In this document: in pieces, positions 56,583-64,000 of the stretch
Position numbering within the stretch: position 1 is the first letter of the stretch
Layout of the letters: each line of letters starts with the position of its first letter
Assembly (NCBI GenBank): GCA_019787685.1
Contig: JAHNUO010000004.1
Span: 1,674,001-1,738,000, forward strand
Origin: Chiua virens
Lineage: Eukaryota > Basidiomycota > Agaricomycetes > Boletales > Boletaceae
DNA length: 64,000 nucleotides
Reading direction: 5' to 3'
The notes under the pieces: model-generated
Told to the model about the DNA's origin: nothing
Databases searched by the model: none
The model's input: the letters and a program-made list of their open reading frames with translations, nothing else
Translations under genes and position numbers: made by a program

Positions 56583-57794
56583 AAAACCCGTGACCGGAGT
56601 GGTCACCTTGTTGACGCTCATAGCGTCCTCGTCGTCCTCCTCGACCTCTATTAAGGCGGGAACTGGTTCTTGCTTCGGAGCGGTCTTCCGAACTTTCTTA
56701 GAGGACGACGGGGGGTTCTTGGTCGAGAATGCTGTGCAGGCGGACGTTTGATGCCCTGGTTTGCGGCAGCGGAAACAAAGTTTTTGTTCGAAGCATCGCT
56801 TTCGCTCTGCCTCGGTAAGCTTGGGGACATAGATGGCGTCTACGTCCATGGCGTCGGGGTCTCGCTCCTTCTTGCGAGGTGGCTGCTCATGGTAAACCAC
56901 AGCAGCGGCGGGCTTCTTGTTTCGGCGAGCTATCTCGTCGGCGCGTTCCCATTGGGTTTTGAAATGGATGGCTTGGGTATACCACTTATCGATCGTGGTA
57001 GGGACCGTATCCATGCCTTGAATGCGCCTCATGAGGGAAGGTGGGAGCCCGGCGGCGAAGAAGTTGATAAGGACGGAGTCAGAGCCGGCGAGCCCTGCGG
57101 TGACGACCTTGTTGCGGAAGGAGGAGATATACGAGGGGACGTCCTCGTTCTTGGTGGAGCGGGTGGTGGATAACCAGGCGATTGCGTCGCCCTTGGTGTC
57201 GTGGTGTTCGAAGTCCTTTCGGAACTCCGTCTGCCAGTCGGTCCAGGTCCCAAAAGATCTAGCGGTGATGGACTTGGCGCGGAACGTGTCAGCCCAAGTC
57301 AGAGCAGATCCTTCGGTCATGAAGGAGAGGGCAAAAGCCACTCGTTTGTTTTCGGTGTTGTATACATCTTCGTTGACGAAGAGGTAGGTGGCGACGTCGT
57401 TGAGCCAGGGTATGGCGCGATCGTAGGAGCCGTTGAAGGCTGAGGGTTTTCCGAGACGAAGTTCAACTGCTTTGTTGGACATGTTGGTCGAGGTGGTGGT
57501 CGTTCGTACGGGTGGTGGTACGATGGATGGGTTTGGGTTCCGGATAGATGATGGTCCGGGGTTCGGCCTTCGTGGGGTCGTAGGGGACGCGAAGGTAGCA
57601 AGTGCAGGGATATCGAGTGTTTGGTGAAGACGGTCAGCTAGTCGCTGGGTTTCGTCCTCTGAGTCAAGGTGTTCGACGTTGATGTCGAAGTCTGCTTCCT
57701 GAGGTTCAGAAAGTGGGGTCGAGGGTTCAGGGTTTTCGTCGGATAGATCTGACGACGGGGTGTTGGCAGCTCGGAGATTCCAAGCGGGGTTCAA
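56580..57794 (-). CDS. gag: Inner element Gag
   Basis: 404 residues from ATG 57794 (MNPAWNLRAANTPSSDLSDE). A Pro/Ser-rich N-terminus is followed by a capsid-like helical region (KPSAFNGSYDRAIPWLNDVA, FMTEGSALTWADTFRAKS, FRNKVVTAGLAGSDSVLINF). One CCHC zinc knuckle, CFRCRKPGHQTSAC, lies near residue 335. It ends TTPVTGF at TAA 56580-56582. Gag forms the particle and binds element RNA. All is intact, unlike the outer copy. Confidence 0.92.
   Translation of the reverse strand: MNPAWNLRAANTPSSDLSDENPEPSTPLSEPQEADFDINVEHLDSEDETQRLADRLHQTLDIPALATFASPTTPRRPNPGPSSIRNPNPSIVPPPVRTTTTSTNMSNKAVELRLGKPSAFNGSYDRAIPWLNDVATYLFVNEDVYNTENKRVAFALSFMTEGSALTWADTFRAKSITARSFGTWTDWQTEFRKDFEHHDTKGDAIAWLSTTRSTKNEDVPSYISSFRNKVVTAGLAGSDSVLINFFAAGLPPSLMRRIQGMDTVPTTIDKWYTQAIHFKTQWERADEIARRNKKPAAAVVYHEQPPRKKERDPDAMDVDAIYVPKLTEAERKRCFEQKLCFRCRKPGHQTSACTAFSTKNPPSSSKKVRKTAPKQEPVPALIEVEEDDEDAMSVNKVTTPVTGF
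56583..56589 (-). promoter_or_regulatory. Predicted -1 frameshift site GGGTTTT, inner element
   Basis: The minus strand reads G-GGT-TTT followed at once by the gag stop TAA. Slipping back one base gives GGG-TTT-TTA-AGG, which continues without a stop into protease. The site is conserved in the outer element. Confidence 0.78.
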
Positions 57795-57861
57795 GGTTGG
57801 ACGGGTGGGGGGTCGTCCGGCAATGGTGGGCAGCTAGCTGCGCGAAGGCAGGCTGTATTGG

Positions 57862-57873
57862 TAGTCTTGATCT
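57862..57873 (-). other. Predicted self-priming primer-binding site, inner element
   Basis: Two bases after the 5' LTR the element RNA reads AGATCAAGACTA. Its exact complement TAGTCTTGATCT lies in the LTR at 58198-58209, 25 nt downstream of the TATA box, where the RNA should start. There is no TGG-type tRNA complement here. This is the arrangement of Tf1/sushi elements, in which the RNA 5' end primes its own minus-strand DNA. Confidence 0.72.
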
Positions 57874-57875
57874 TA

Positions 57876-58596
57876 TGTTACGATAGTTCCGGGTAGGACC
57901 TAGCGTAGCCGCAAAAGCGCCAAGTACCAAGTGGCTGCGATAACTCAAACAACCACCACTTGATACGTGGTGCGCTGAAGAGTCGAACGAGGATTCTGGT
58001 CAGCGGATTGCTACCAGAGAGACGAGTGAAAACTCAGGCGTTGCTGAGAGTTGTCCTGTTGGGAATCTATACCCGAGGGACGGTCGAGGGTCGAGGGTTG
58101 ACTACGATGAGTCCGAGTGTTAGAGGACTGAGTAGTCCAATCGAGTGGTCACAGGCGCTGTGGCGAGTGGAGCAGAGATACTCAGCTAGTATTGCGGAGA
58201 TCAAGACTAGGGTACAGGAGTATCGTCGCGAGGTATTTATACTACGAAACTGCGCACGGACCATGTAGCTAAAAAGGGGTAGGCCGGAAGAGCGGAATGG
58301 TAAAGGGCCAAAAGGAGTGCGCAGTAACCAAAAGAGGAAGTCATACGATGCGATGGCAGCGGACGATGACGAAGATGAAATGACAAATGCGAAGCCATCG
58401 GATGATGACGAGAATTGAATGAGTAAGTGCGATGCCATCGGATGATGACGAGAATAGAAGAACGTAAGCACTCGGGTAATGCCGGTGCTGAGTTACAAAG
58501 ATGAAAGAAGAACGAGTACGGATGAACGTACGAAGATACCTAGGTATCGAGTGTAGTGAAGAAGTACAAGGACGATGAAAGAAAGAAATTGTAACA
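57876..58596 (-). repeat. 5' LTR of the inner element
   Basis: 721 bp, TGTTAC...GTAACA. TATA box on the minus strand at 58234-58241; predicted RNA start at about 58209. Followed on the right by the AAAGC target duplication 58597-58601. Confidence 0.9.
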
Positions 58597-58601
58597 AAAG
58601 C

Positions 58602-59057
58602 GACTCGTTTGTTTTCGGTGTTGTATACATCTTCATTGACGAAGAGGTAGGTGGCGACGTCATTGAGCCATGGTATGGCACGATCGTAGGAGCCGTTGAA
58701 GGCTGAGGGTTTTCCGAGGCGAAGCTCAACTGCCTTGTTAGACATGTTGGTCGAGGTGGGTGTCGTTCGTACGGGCGGTGGTACGATGGATGGGTTTGGG
58801 TTCCGGATAGATGGTGGTCCGGGATTCGGCCTTCGTGGGGTCGTAGGGGACGCGAAGGTGGCAAGTGCGGGGAGGTCGAGTGTTTGGTGAAGACGGTCAG
58901 CTAGTCGCTGGGTATCGTCCTCCAAGTCAAAGTTTTCGACGTTGATGTCGAAGTCTGCTTCCTGAGGTTCAGAAAGTGGGGTCGAGGGTTCAGGGTTTTC
59001 GTCAGATAGATCCGACGTCGGGGTGTTGGTGGCTCGGAGGTTCCAAGCGGGGTTCAA
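58602..59057 (-). pseudogene. gag: Outer element gag, N-terminal part
   Basis: Starts MNPAWNLRATNTPTSDLSDE at ATG 59057 and runs to NTENKRVAF, where the inner element's LTR begins. It is the missing front half of the gag at 50133-50891. Differences from the inner gag are scattered substitutions. Confidence 0.88.
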
Positions 59058-59124
59058 GAGTGGACGGGTGGGAGGTCGTCCTGCAATGGTGGGCAGCTGG
59101 CTGCACGAAGGCAGGCTGTATTGG

Positions 59125-59136
59125 TAGTCTTGATCT
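59125..59136 (-). other. Predicted self-priming primer-binding site, outer element
   Basis: Same AGATCAAGACTA (minus strand), two bases inside the 5' LTR, complementary to TAGTCTTGATCT in its LTR downstream of the TATA box at 59448-59455. Confidence 0.7.
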
Positions 59137-59138
59137 TA

Positions 59139-59810
59139 TGTTACGATAGTTCCGGGTAGGACCTAGCGTAGCCGCAAAAGCGCCAAGTACCAAGTGGCTG
59201 CGATAACTCAAACAACCACCACTTGATACGTGGTGCGCTGAAGAGTCGGTCAAGGGTTTCTGGTCAGCGGATTGCTACCAGAGAGACGAAGGAAGACTCA
59301 GGCGTTGCTGAGAATTGTCCGGTTGGGAATCTATACCCGAGGGACGGTCAAGTGTCGAGTGGTCACAGGGAGGGATCCGAGTGGAGCAGAGATACTCAGC
59401 TAGTATTGCGGAGATCAAGACTAGAGTACAGGAGTATGGCTGCGAGGTATTTATACTACAAGAACTGCGCACGGACCAAGTAACTGAAAAGGGAAGGCCG
59501 GAAGAGCGGAAGGGTCAAAGGCCAAAAGGAGTGCGCAGTAAACTAAAGAGGGAATCGTACGATGCGAAGGCAACGGACGATGACGAAAGCGAAATGACAA
59601 ATGCGAAGCCATCGGATGATGACGAGAAGAGAATGAGTAAGTGCGATGCCATCGGACGATGACGAGAAAGGAAAAACGTAAGCAACCGGGAGATGCCGGT
59701 GCGGAGTTACAAAGTGAAAGGGAGAACGAGTACGGATGAACGTACGAGGATACCTAGGTATTGAGTGTAGTGAAGAAGTACAAGTGAAACGAAAGAAAGA
59801 AATTGTAACA
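59139..59810 (-). repeat. 5' LTR of the outer element
   Basis: 672 bp, TGTTAC...GTAACA, followed by the GTACT target duplication at 59811-59815. About 15 differences from the 3' LTR at 44494-45165. Confidence 0.9.
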
Positions 59811-59834
59811 GTACTCAATTACTTCACCTAGAAC

Positions 59835-60255
59835 TGTTACGATACCAACTTTTCCTCACTTCTCAACTCCTACATTCGACTTATTCTAAAGATACTCGCC
59901 TCATGTCAAGGCTGTCCAAAGGATCATATCCAATTGGCTGCCACAATTACACAGCATCCATCAACACATGCCTCTTATCTTTTCATTTCCCTTATCACTG
60001 ACTCATCATCGGCAGTGCAAGGCTATGCTCTTATCTATGACTCACATCTTATCATCCAATAGGATACGCTATGCTTATCTACGTAGTTCATACTCAGATT
60101 AGAACTCCGATATCCATGTAGTATATAAACCCCATGAATGACAGCCAGAGAGCTCTAACAAAGTTCTCTTGGAGTTTTCGCCTCTCATCTGGACTGAACC
60201 CCCTCTCACTTCATCCACTACACTTTACAGTCTAGATTTGTTCTAGGTTGTTTCA
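59835..60255 (+). repeat. 5' LTR of the third element (end inferred)
   Basis: Begins TGTTAC and ends TTTCA. TATATAAA lies at 60122-60129. The end is set by the self-priming match: two bases after TTTCA comes AGAACTTTGTT, complementary to the predicted RNA start at 60157-60167. The 2-nt spacing equals that in the nested elements. Confidence 0.6.
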
Positions 60256-60257
60256 TT

Positions 60258-60268
60258 AGAACTTTGTT
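60258..60268 (+). other. Predicted self-priming primer-binding site, third element
   Basis: AGAACTTTGTT is the exact complement of AACAAAGTTCT at 60157-60167, which lies 35 nt after the first base of the TATA box. It therefore fits the RNA 5' end. Confidence 0.55.
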
Positions 60269-60488
60269 GCTTTCTTCGCCGTCGATACTACTGTCAAGTC
60301 CCTCGACCTCGTCGTAGCCGTCTTACCACTAAACAAGAGGAACAAGCGCACAGAGTAAGTCGCAACCCTTTGAACGGAAGATTATATCTTCTTCAGAAGT
60401 CGCTCGAGACCAAAGGTCCACATAGCGCAGAAGTCGATAGCGCACCCTTTGACGCTCATTGTCCTCTTAACTGAGACCACAAAAAATA

Positions 60489-60989
60489 GTGTCCAACCTT
60501 CCTCTCTCTGCTATCGCCGCCGCTCAGGAAGCTTTCCCTGACTTCGTTGACGAACCCTATGTCTTCGACGCCGCCTACCTCGCAGAAGTCGTCGCCTTAG
60601 AGGATCTTGATCCCGAGGACCGTACCGACACAGAGATCTTTCACGCCTTATTAGGCCACTTTATAGGAGACGATTCATCGCTCCCAGACTACTCAACCGC
60701 TAGAGAGTCAACCCGGTCCGACAGCCCGGAATTACGGTATCCAACTGAGGAACCAGAGCGCGAGTACTTCCCCGCTCCTATTCCCAAAAGAGAACCGTCC
60801 CCATTCCCTCCTGTTCCATTAAGAGAACCCTCTGAGGAAAGTTTCGGAGACCCTAACGATTGGCTCCCACCCAGAGAGATTGAAAGGAGAAACGCCCGCA
60901 CGGAGTTAGAAAGAAAAAGGATACTTAGACGCTACAAAGCTAACCAAGTACCTTCCCGAATCCGTCCGTACTCACAGTACGACAACTGA
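60489..60989 (+). CDS. Leader ORF 1 of the third element, no ATG
   Basis: An open frame of 166 codons between LTR and gag. It is open from 60471 and contains no Met codon. The first plausible start is GTG at 60489 in AAAAAATAGTGTCC; the two following ORFs begin ATGTCC and ATGTCA. I infer that an ATG became GTG, or that a spliced leader supplies a start (a consensus donor GTAAGT is at 60355). The product is acidic and proline-rich (DFVDEPYVFDAAYLAEVVAL, FPAPIPKREPSPFPPVPL), ending in a basic segment. I do not recognise it. Confidence 0.5.
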   Translation: MSNLPLSAIAAAQEAFPDFVDEPYVFDAAYLAEVVALEDLDPEDRTDTEIFHALLGHFIGDDSSLPDYSTARESTRSDSPELRYPTEEPEREYFPAPIPKREPSPFPPVPLREPSEESFGDPNDWLPPREIERRNARTELERKRILRRYKANQVPSRIRPYSQYDN

Positions 60990-61061
60990 GAATTCCCATC
61001 TCTACGTCCTAGAAACACTCTTAGGATACCTTCTCGCTACCTTTAAATAGCAAAAACCTTT

Positions 61062-61307
61062 ATGTCCTGGGAACTCGTAACAATCGCTTTCATTATCTCC
61101 TGCACAATTACCACATTCTACTTCGGCTACATCGCATTCTACCTTACAAACAAGGTACAAGAATCGCAACGCCCTATCTACGTCTCTATCAAACGACGAG
61201 ACTACCCTTTCGCAGTAACTTTTGGTCTTTTCTCACCCTACGAAGAATACGGAACAGCCACCGCTAACGCTTGGGGAGCACCAGAACCTGCAACTGACGC
61301 TTGGTAA
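61062..61307 (+). CDS. Leader ORF 2 of the third element, single-helix membrane protein
   Basis: 81 residues from ATG 61062. The first ~28 residues (MSWELVTIAFIISCTITTFY and on to YIAFYL) form one strong transmembrane helix. The rest is polar and ends in ATDAW. The TAA at 61305-61307 is separated from the gag ATG (61310) by two bases (TAAACATG), which suggests coupled termination and reinitiation. I know of no such protein in Ty3/Gypsy elements. Length and helix are seen; a role in particle or membrane biology would be a guess. Confidence 0.5.
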   Translation: MSWELVTIAFIISCTITTFYFGYIAFYLTNKVQESQRPIYVSIKRRDYPFAVTFGLFSPYEEYGTATANAWGAPEPATDAW

Positions 61308-61309
61308 AC

Positions 61310-62482
61310 ATGTCAGGATACAACTACGCCACCGCCCTTAAAGATCTAAACAACCAATCGTTGACCGATGGGGATCGTCTCATGGCATCGGCTTGGCTGG
61401 TCCAAGAATTGACTAATGTAGTCGCCACGTTAGAAAACAAAATCAATGCTGGAGCAGCAGCACCAGCGGCCACCTCATCCAAAGTCGAAATATTCGCAGA
61501 CCCTGGTCTCTATGATGGAGATCAAACCAAATTCGAAGAATGGTGGGCAAAGATGAAAGGATGGCTCGATATCAATCAGAGGGCTATCGCCCCTGACTCA
61601 CACCATGCGGTACTCGCCGTACTCTCACGTCTCAAAGGAGCAAAAAGCTCGCAATTCGCCGAGACAAGATTAGCTCAAGGTTCTAAACTCACATGGGCAC
61701 AATTGGTCGTGGACATAGAAGGAATGTTCCGACAAAACAATAAAGTGGACTGGGCTCGTACCCAATTGGAAAACCTGAAACAAGGTAACATGAGGGTCGA
61801 AGACTTCATAGTCCGATGGGAAAATCTGTGGCAACAAGCCCAGATCGATCCTACACATGCCATAAGGCTTCTGGAAACCAACACGGCCAGAAGCATAATA
61901 TTCCAAATCTTCAAAGACGGACAACGGCAAGATCCGAATGATCCGATCTATACAAACGCCGCACATCCCTCCTACATTGCCGACCGCAGTCAAGCGGTAA
62001 CCAAATACCTTGCTGCAATTCGCACGGCAGGTAACTCCTTCGAGTCAATCAATTATGTCCGAGGAGAAAGGAACTGGAAACAAAAGGACCCCAATGCAAT
62101 GGACATAGGGGCTGTGACGTACGAACAAGACGAAGATGGCTGGTTCACCGGCAAGGAAGTAAGGGCATTTGGTCAAAAGAAGGCCAACCCCAACAACAAA
62201 TGCTTCAACTGCGGAGAAAAGGGACATTTCCCTAGGGATTGCCCTAAACCCAAAGTACAATGCCCGGAATGTAAATACTACGCCAGAAATCACAAGGCCT
62301 CATGTGGCAAAACTCGAAAAGCGAGATCCACATCTCAAAAGGAAACCCCCAAGGCTTCCACTTCTTCAGTCCCGGATAAGGACCCCTTTGCGGCCATCCG
62401 AGGAATGACTCCTGAGGAAGTACAAGCGTTTTATTACGACAAGTACGAGACCGAAAAGAAGGGAAAAGGCAAGGCGAACTGA
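61310..62482 (+). CDS. gag: Third element Gag
   Basis: 390 residues from ATG 61310 (MSGYNYATALKDLNNQ). The capsid-like part has DGDQTKFEEWWAKMKGWLD, QLVVDIEGMFRQNNKVDWA, LENLKQGNMRVEDFIVRWEN, the classic Ty3/Gypsy Gag pattern. The CCHC zinc knuckle is CFNCGEKGHFPRDC, followed by a second Cys cluster (CPECKYY...C). It ends KGKGKAN at TGA 62480-62482. The ATG is preferred to an in-frame TTG nine bases upstream. Confidence 0.88.
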   Translation: MSGYNYATALKDLNNQSLTDGDRLMASAWLVQELTNVVATLENKINAGAAAPAATSSKVEIFADPGLYDGDQTKFEEWWAKMKGWLDINQRAIAPDSHHAVLAVLSRLKGAKSSQFAETRLAQGSKLTWAQLVVDIEGMFRQNNKVDWARTQLENLKQGNMRVEDFIVRWENLWQQAQIDPTHAIRLLETNTARSIIFQIFKDGQRQDPNDPIYTNAAHPSYIADRSQAVTKYLAAIRTAGNSFESINYVRGERNWKQKDPNAMDIGAVTYEQDEDGWFTGKEVRAFGQKKANPNNKCFNCGEKGHFPRDCPKPKVQCPECKYYARNHKASCGKTRKARSTSQKETPKASTSSVPDKDPFAAIRGMTPEEVQAFYYDKYETEKKGKGKAN

Positions 62483-64000
62483 GTAAACTGGGATCTCACG
62501 TTCGCACAACCCTTCCTAAATTCTATGAAAACACCGTTTCTTTAAAGTTTGATTTCGCTTATTCCGAAACACCTCCTTGGCAAGAGGATAAACTACCCAA
62601 ATCACCAAAAACAACAGAAAACGAAAGCGTTGACAGCGTCTCTGCGGAGCGCGGCGGACACGATAGTTCCATGCTTAATTCTGTCCCAAAACAAATCCCC
62701 GATGGGTCTTTCATTAGATCTACATCGGTAGAAAAAGAAATAGTATTACCAATTTTGGTATCCCCAGTAAACCAAATTGGTTACGTTGGAGCAAAAGCGC
62801 TTCTTGATAGTGGAGCTAATGCGATCTTCATACACGAGGATTACGTCGCTAAACATAAACTTCCCACACACGCGCTACCACATGCCATACAAGTCTTTAA
62901 TGTCGACGGAACCAAAAATCAAGCGGGTTCTATTACTCACGCCACACAAATCCTGATTGATTACAAAGGACACAGGGAAATAGTGGATGCCGAAATTACC
63001 AACCTTGGAAAGAACGACCTTATCCTCGGATATACATGGTTAAAGCACCACAATCCCCATATTGATTGGTCCACAGGATCAGTTGTGATGCAGAGATGTC
63101 CCGAATCATGTCATTCTCAAGAAGAAGACGATTTCTTGGATTCCATTATCACAGAAGAACTTAAATATGCAAACTCTATCGCGGAATCTCGAATTTTTAC
63201 CGCAAACATGGAAACTCCACCTTCTCCTCCTAAGGAACGCACTCTTGAAGAGATGGTCCCACGAGAATATATGAAATATGCTAAAGTATTTGGGAAAACG
63301 GAATCCGAAAGGATACCAATACGTAAAACATGGGATCACCACATTGACCTAAAAGAGTCGTTCGTTCCCAAGAAGGGTCGCTTAATACCCCTCTCTGTCA
63401 CAGAACAAGAGGAGGTCTCCGCATTTATTGATGACCAATTAAAGAAAGGTTACATCAGACCCTCTAAGTCCGAACAAACATCTCCGGTCTTCTTTGTCCC
63501 TAAGAAAGATGGAAAGAAGCGTATGGTCCAGGATTACCGATATCTAAACGAACATACAACTAAGAATAACTACCCCTTGCCGCTCATTTCGCAGCTTGTG
63601 GATAAATTAAAAAACGCTAAGCTTTTTACGAAAATGGATCTCCGATGGGGATACAATAACGTACACATCAAAGAAGGCGATGAATGGAAAGCAGCCTTTG
63701 TCTGCCACCGAGGTTCTTTCGAACCAATCGTCATGTACTTTGGATTATGCAACTCACCAGCAACGTTTCAAACTATGATGAATGAAATCTTTGCCAATAT
63801 GAATGGCGTCGTTGTTGTTTACATCGATGACCTTATGATCTTTACAGATACCGACGATTATGAAACCCATGACAAAATAGTACTCGAGGTGCTTAAACGC
63901 CTTGAAGAAAATGATCTTTACGTAAAACCAGAAAAATGCTTCTTCCGCGTAAAAGAAGTGGACTTCCTCGGAATGATCGTGGGAACTGATGGAATAAAAA
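62416..64000 (+). CDS. pol: Third element Pol, 3' partial
   Basis: Open in the -1 frame from 62416 to the window end, with no ATG needed if made by frameshift. Retropepsin is ALLDSGANAIFIHEDYV near 62797. Reverse transcriptase begins with ERIPIRKTWDHHIDLK and FFVPKKDGKKRMVQDYRYLN near 63490. It has LFTKMDLRWGYNNVHIKEGD and the catalytic VVYIDDLMIF near 63810, then KCFFRVKEVDFLGMIVG. No stop codon was found. RNase H and integrase lie beyond the window. It differs clearly from the nested elements (YIDD versus YMDD). Confidence 0.9.
62461..62467 (+). promoter_or_regulatory. Predicted -1 frameshift site GGGAAAA, third element
   Basis: The gag frame reads AAG GGA AAA GGC, giving G-GGA-AAA, of the X-XXY-YYZ form, 12 nt before the gag stop. 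The pol frame is -1 to gag and is open from 62416, so the overlap includes the site. Confidence 0.65.

Larger units (their letters stand above)
50892..58596 (-). mobile_element. Inner Ty3/Gypsy chromovirus, apparently intact
   Basis: A complete 7.7-kb element on the minus strand with 721-bp LTRs (57876-58596 and 50892-51612), gag (56580-57794) and pol (51655-56582). Its 5-bp target duplication AAAGC is at 50887-50891 and 58597-58601. Joining the flanks restores the gag text of the outer element. By eye the LTRs differ at only two positions, so insertion is recent and it may still be active. Confidence 0.93.
44494..59810 (-). mobile_element. Outer Ty3/Gypsy chromovirus, disrupted by nested insertion
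   Basis: A full LTR retrotransposon on the minus strand. Its 5' LTR is 59139-59810 and its 3' LTR 44494-45165, both 672 bp and beginning TGTTAC and ending GTAACA. The 5-bp target duplication is GTACT (44489-44493 and 59811-59815). Its gag is split at the target AAAGC by the inner element. Its pol (45208-50135) remains open. By eye about 15 differences separate its two LTRs, so it is older than the inner element. It lies in an intron of a Myb/SANT-like gene. Confidence 0.92.
59835..64000 (+). mobile_element. Third Ty3/Gypsy element, 5' part only in the window
   Basis: A different element on the plus strand, truncated by the window end in reverse transcriptase. It begins TGTTACGATACC at 59835. 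A 5' LTR (59835-60255), long leader with two small ORFs, gag (61310-62482) and pol in the -1 frame (from 62416) follow. The 3' LTR is beyond 64000, so LTR identity and target duplication cannot be checked. Its Pol is only distantly like that of the nest. Confidence 0.85.

Noticed and set aside
61075..61082. TCGTAACA, perfect inverse of the third element's TGTTACGA start, as a possible LTR end
   Set aside because: It would put a 1.25-kb LTR across ORF 2, and it has no self-priming match next to it; the 60255 end fits TATA, spacing and complementarity better. An 8-mer can occur by chance.

Overview
This window is nuclear DNA from a filamentous basidiomycete, most probably an agaricomycete mushroom. 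The genes are dense, lie on both strands and are split by many introns of about 45-60 nt (mostly GT-AG, two GC-AG). The content is typical of that group: a WD40-TPR-HET fusion, a polyporopepsin-like aspartic protease, a DHHC palmitoyltransferase, a DUF3605 protein and Ty3/Gypsy chromoviruses. No bacterial, rRNA, tRNA or CRISPR features were seen.

Positions 1-17.1 kb are a rearranged accessory stretch. A phospholipase D gene (5' end outside the window) is followed by a remnant of a Dabb (stress-responsive A/B barrel) gene. Next come a large WD40-TPR-HET allorecognition-type gene on the minus strand with frame breaks, and a truncated aldo-keto reductase. A second, degenerate copy of the phospholipase D tail then faces an intact Dabb gene, and a decayed further Dabb copy follows. 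The phospholipase-tail/Dabb segments form direct repeats that bracket the HET/AKR block. A DHHC palmitoyltransferase ends the stretch.

Positions 17.1-43.7 kb are mainly core housekeeping genes. They are an MFS transporter pseudogene, a DUF3605 protein, flap endonuclease FEN1 divergent from mitochondrial methionyl-tRNA synthetase (with an MluI-type box between them), the nuclear-basket nucleoporin TPR/Mlp1 divergent from MOB2, a HAL3/phosphopantothenoylcysteine decarboxylase, a large Ser/Thr kinase with a disordered tail, an acyl-CoA thioesterase-like protein and a secreted-type A1 aspartic protease.

Positions 43.9-64 kb are transposon territory. A Myb/SANT-like gene is interrupted by a perfect nest of two related Ty3/Gypsy chromoviruses, both on the minus strand. 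The inner element (50892-58596, LTRs 721 bp, almost identical) sits in the gag of the outer one (44494-59810, LTRs 672 bp). Each has an exact 5-bp target duplication: AAAGC for the inner, GTACT for the outer. Both appear to make Gag-Pol by -1 frameshifting at GGGTTTT directly before the gag stop. Both appear to self-prime reverse transcription from a 12-nt match between the predicted mRNA 5' end and the primer-binding site. Both carry an unusual Pol extension with a double zinc knuckle after the chromodomain. A third, different Ty3/Gypsy element on the plus strand begins at 59835 and runs off the window. It too shows a self-priming match and a slippery heptamer (GGGAAAA), and it has two extra ORFs between its LTR and gag.

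Several single-copy genes need 1-nt corrections to keep their family reading frame. That may be real decay or leftover assembly indels.
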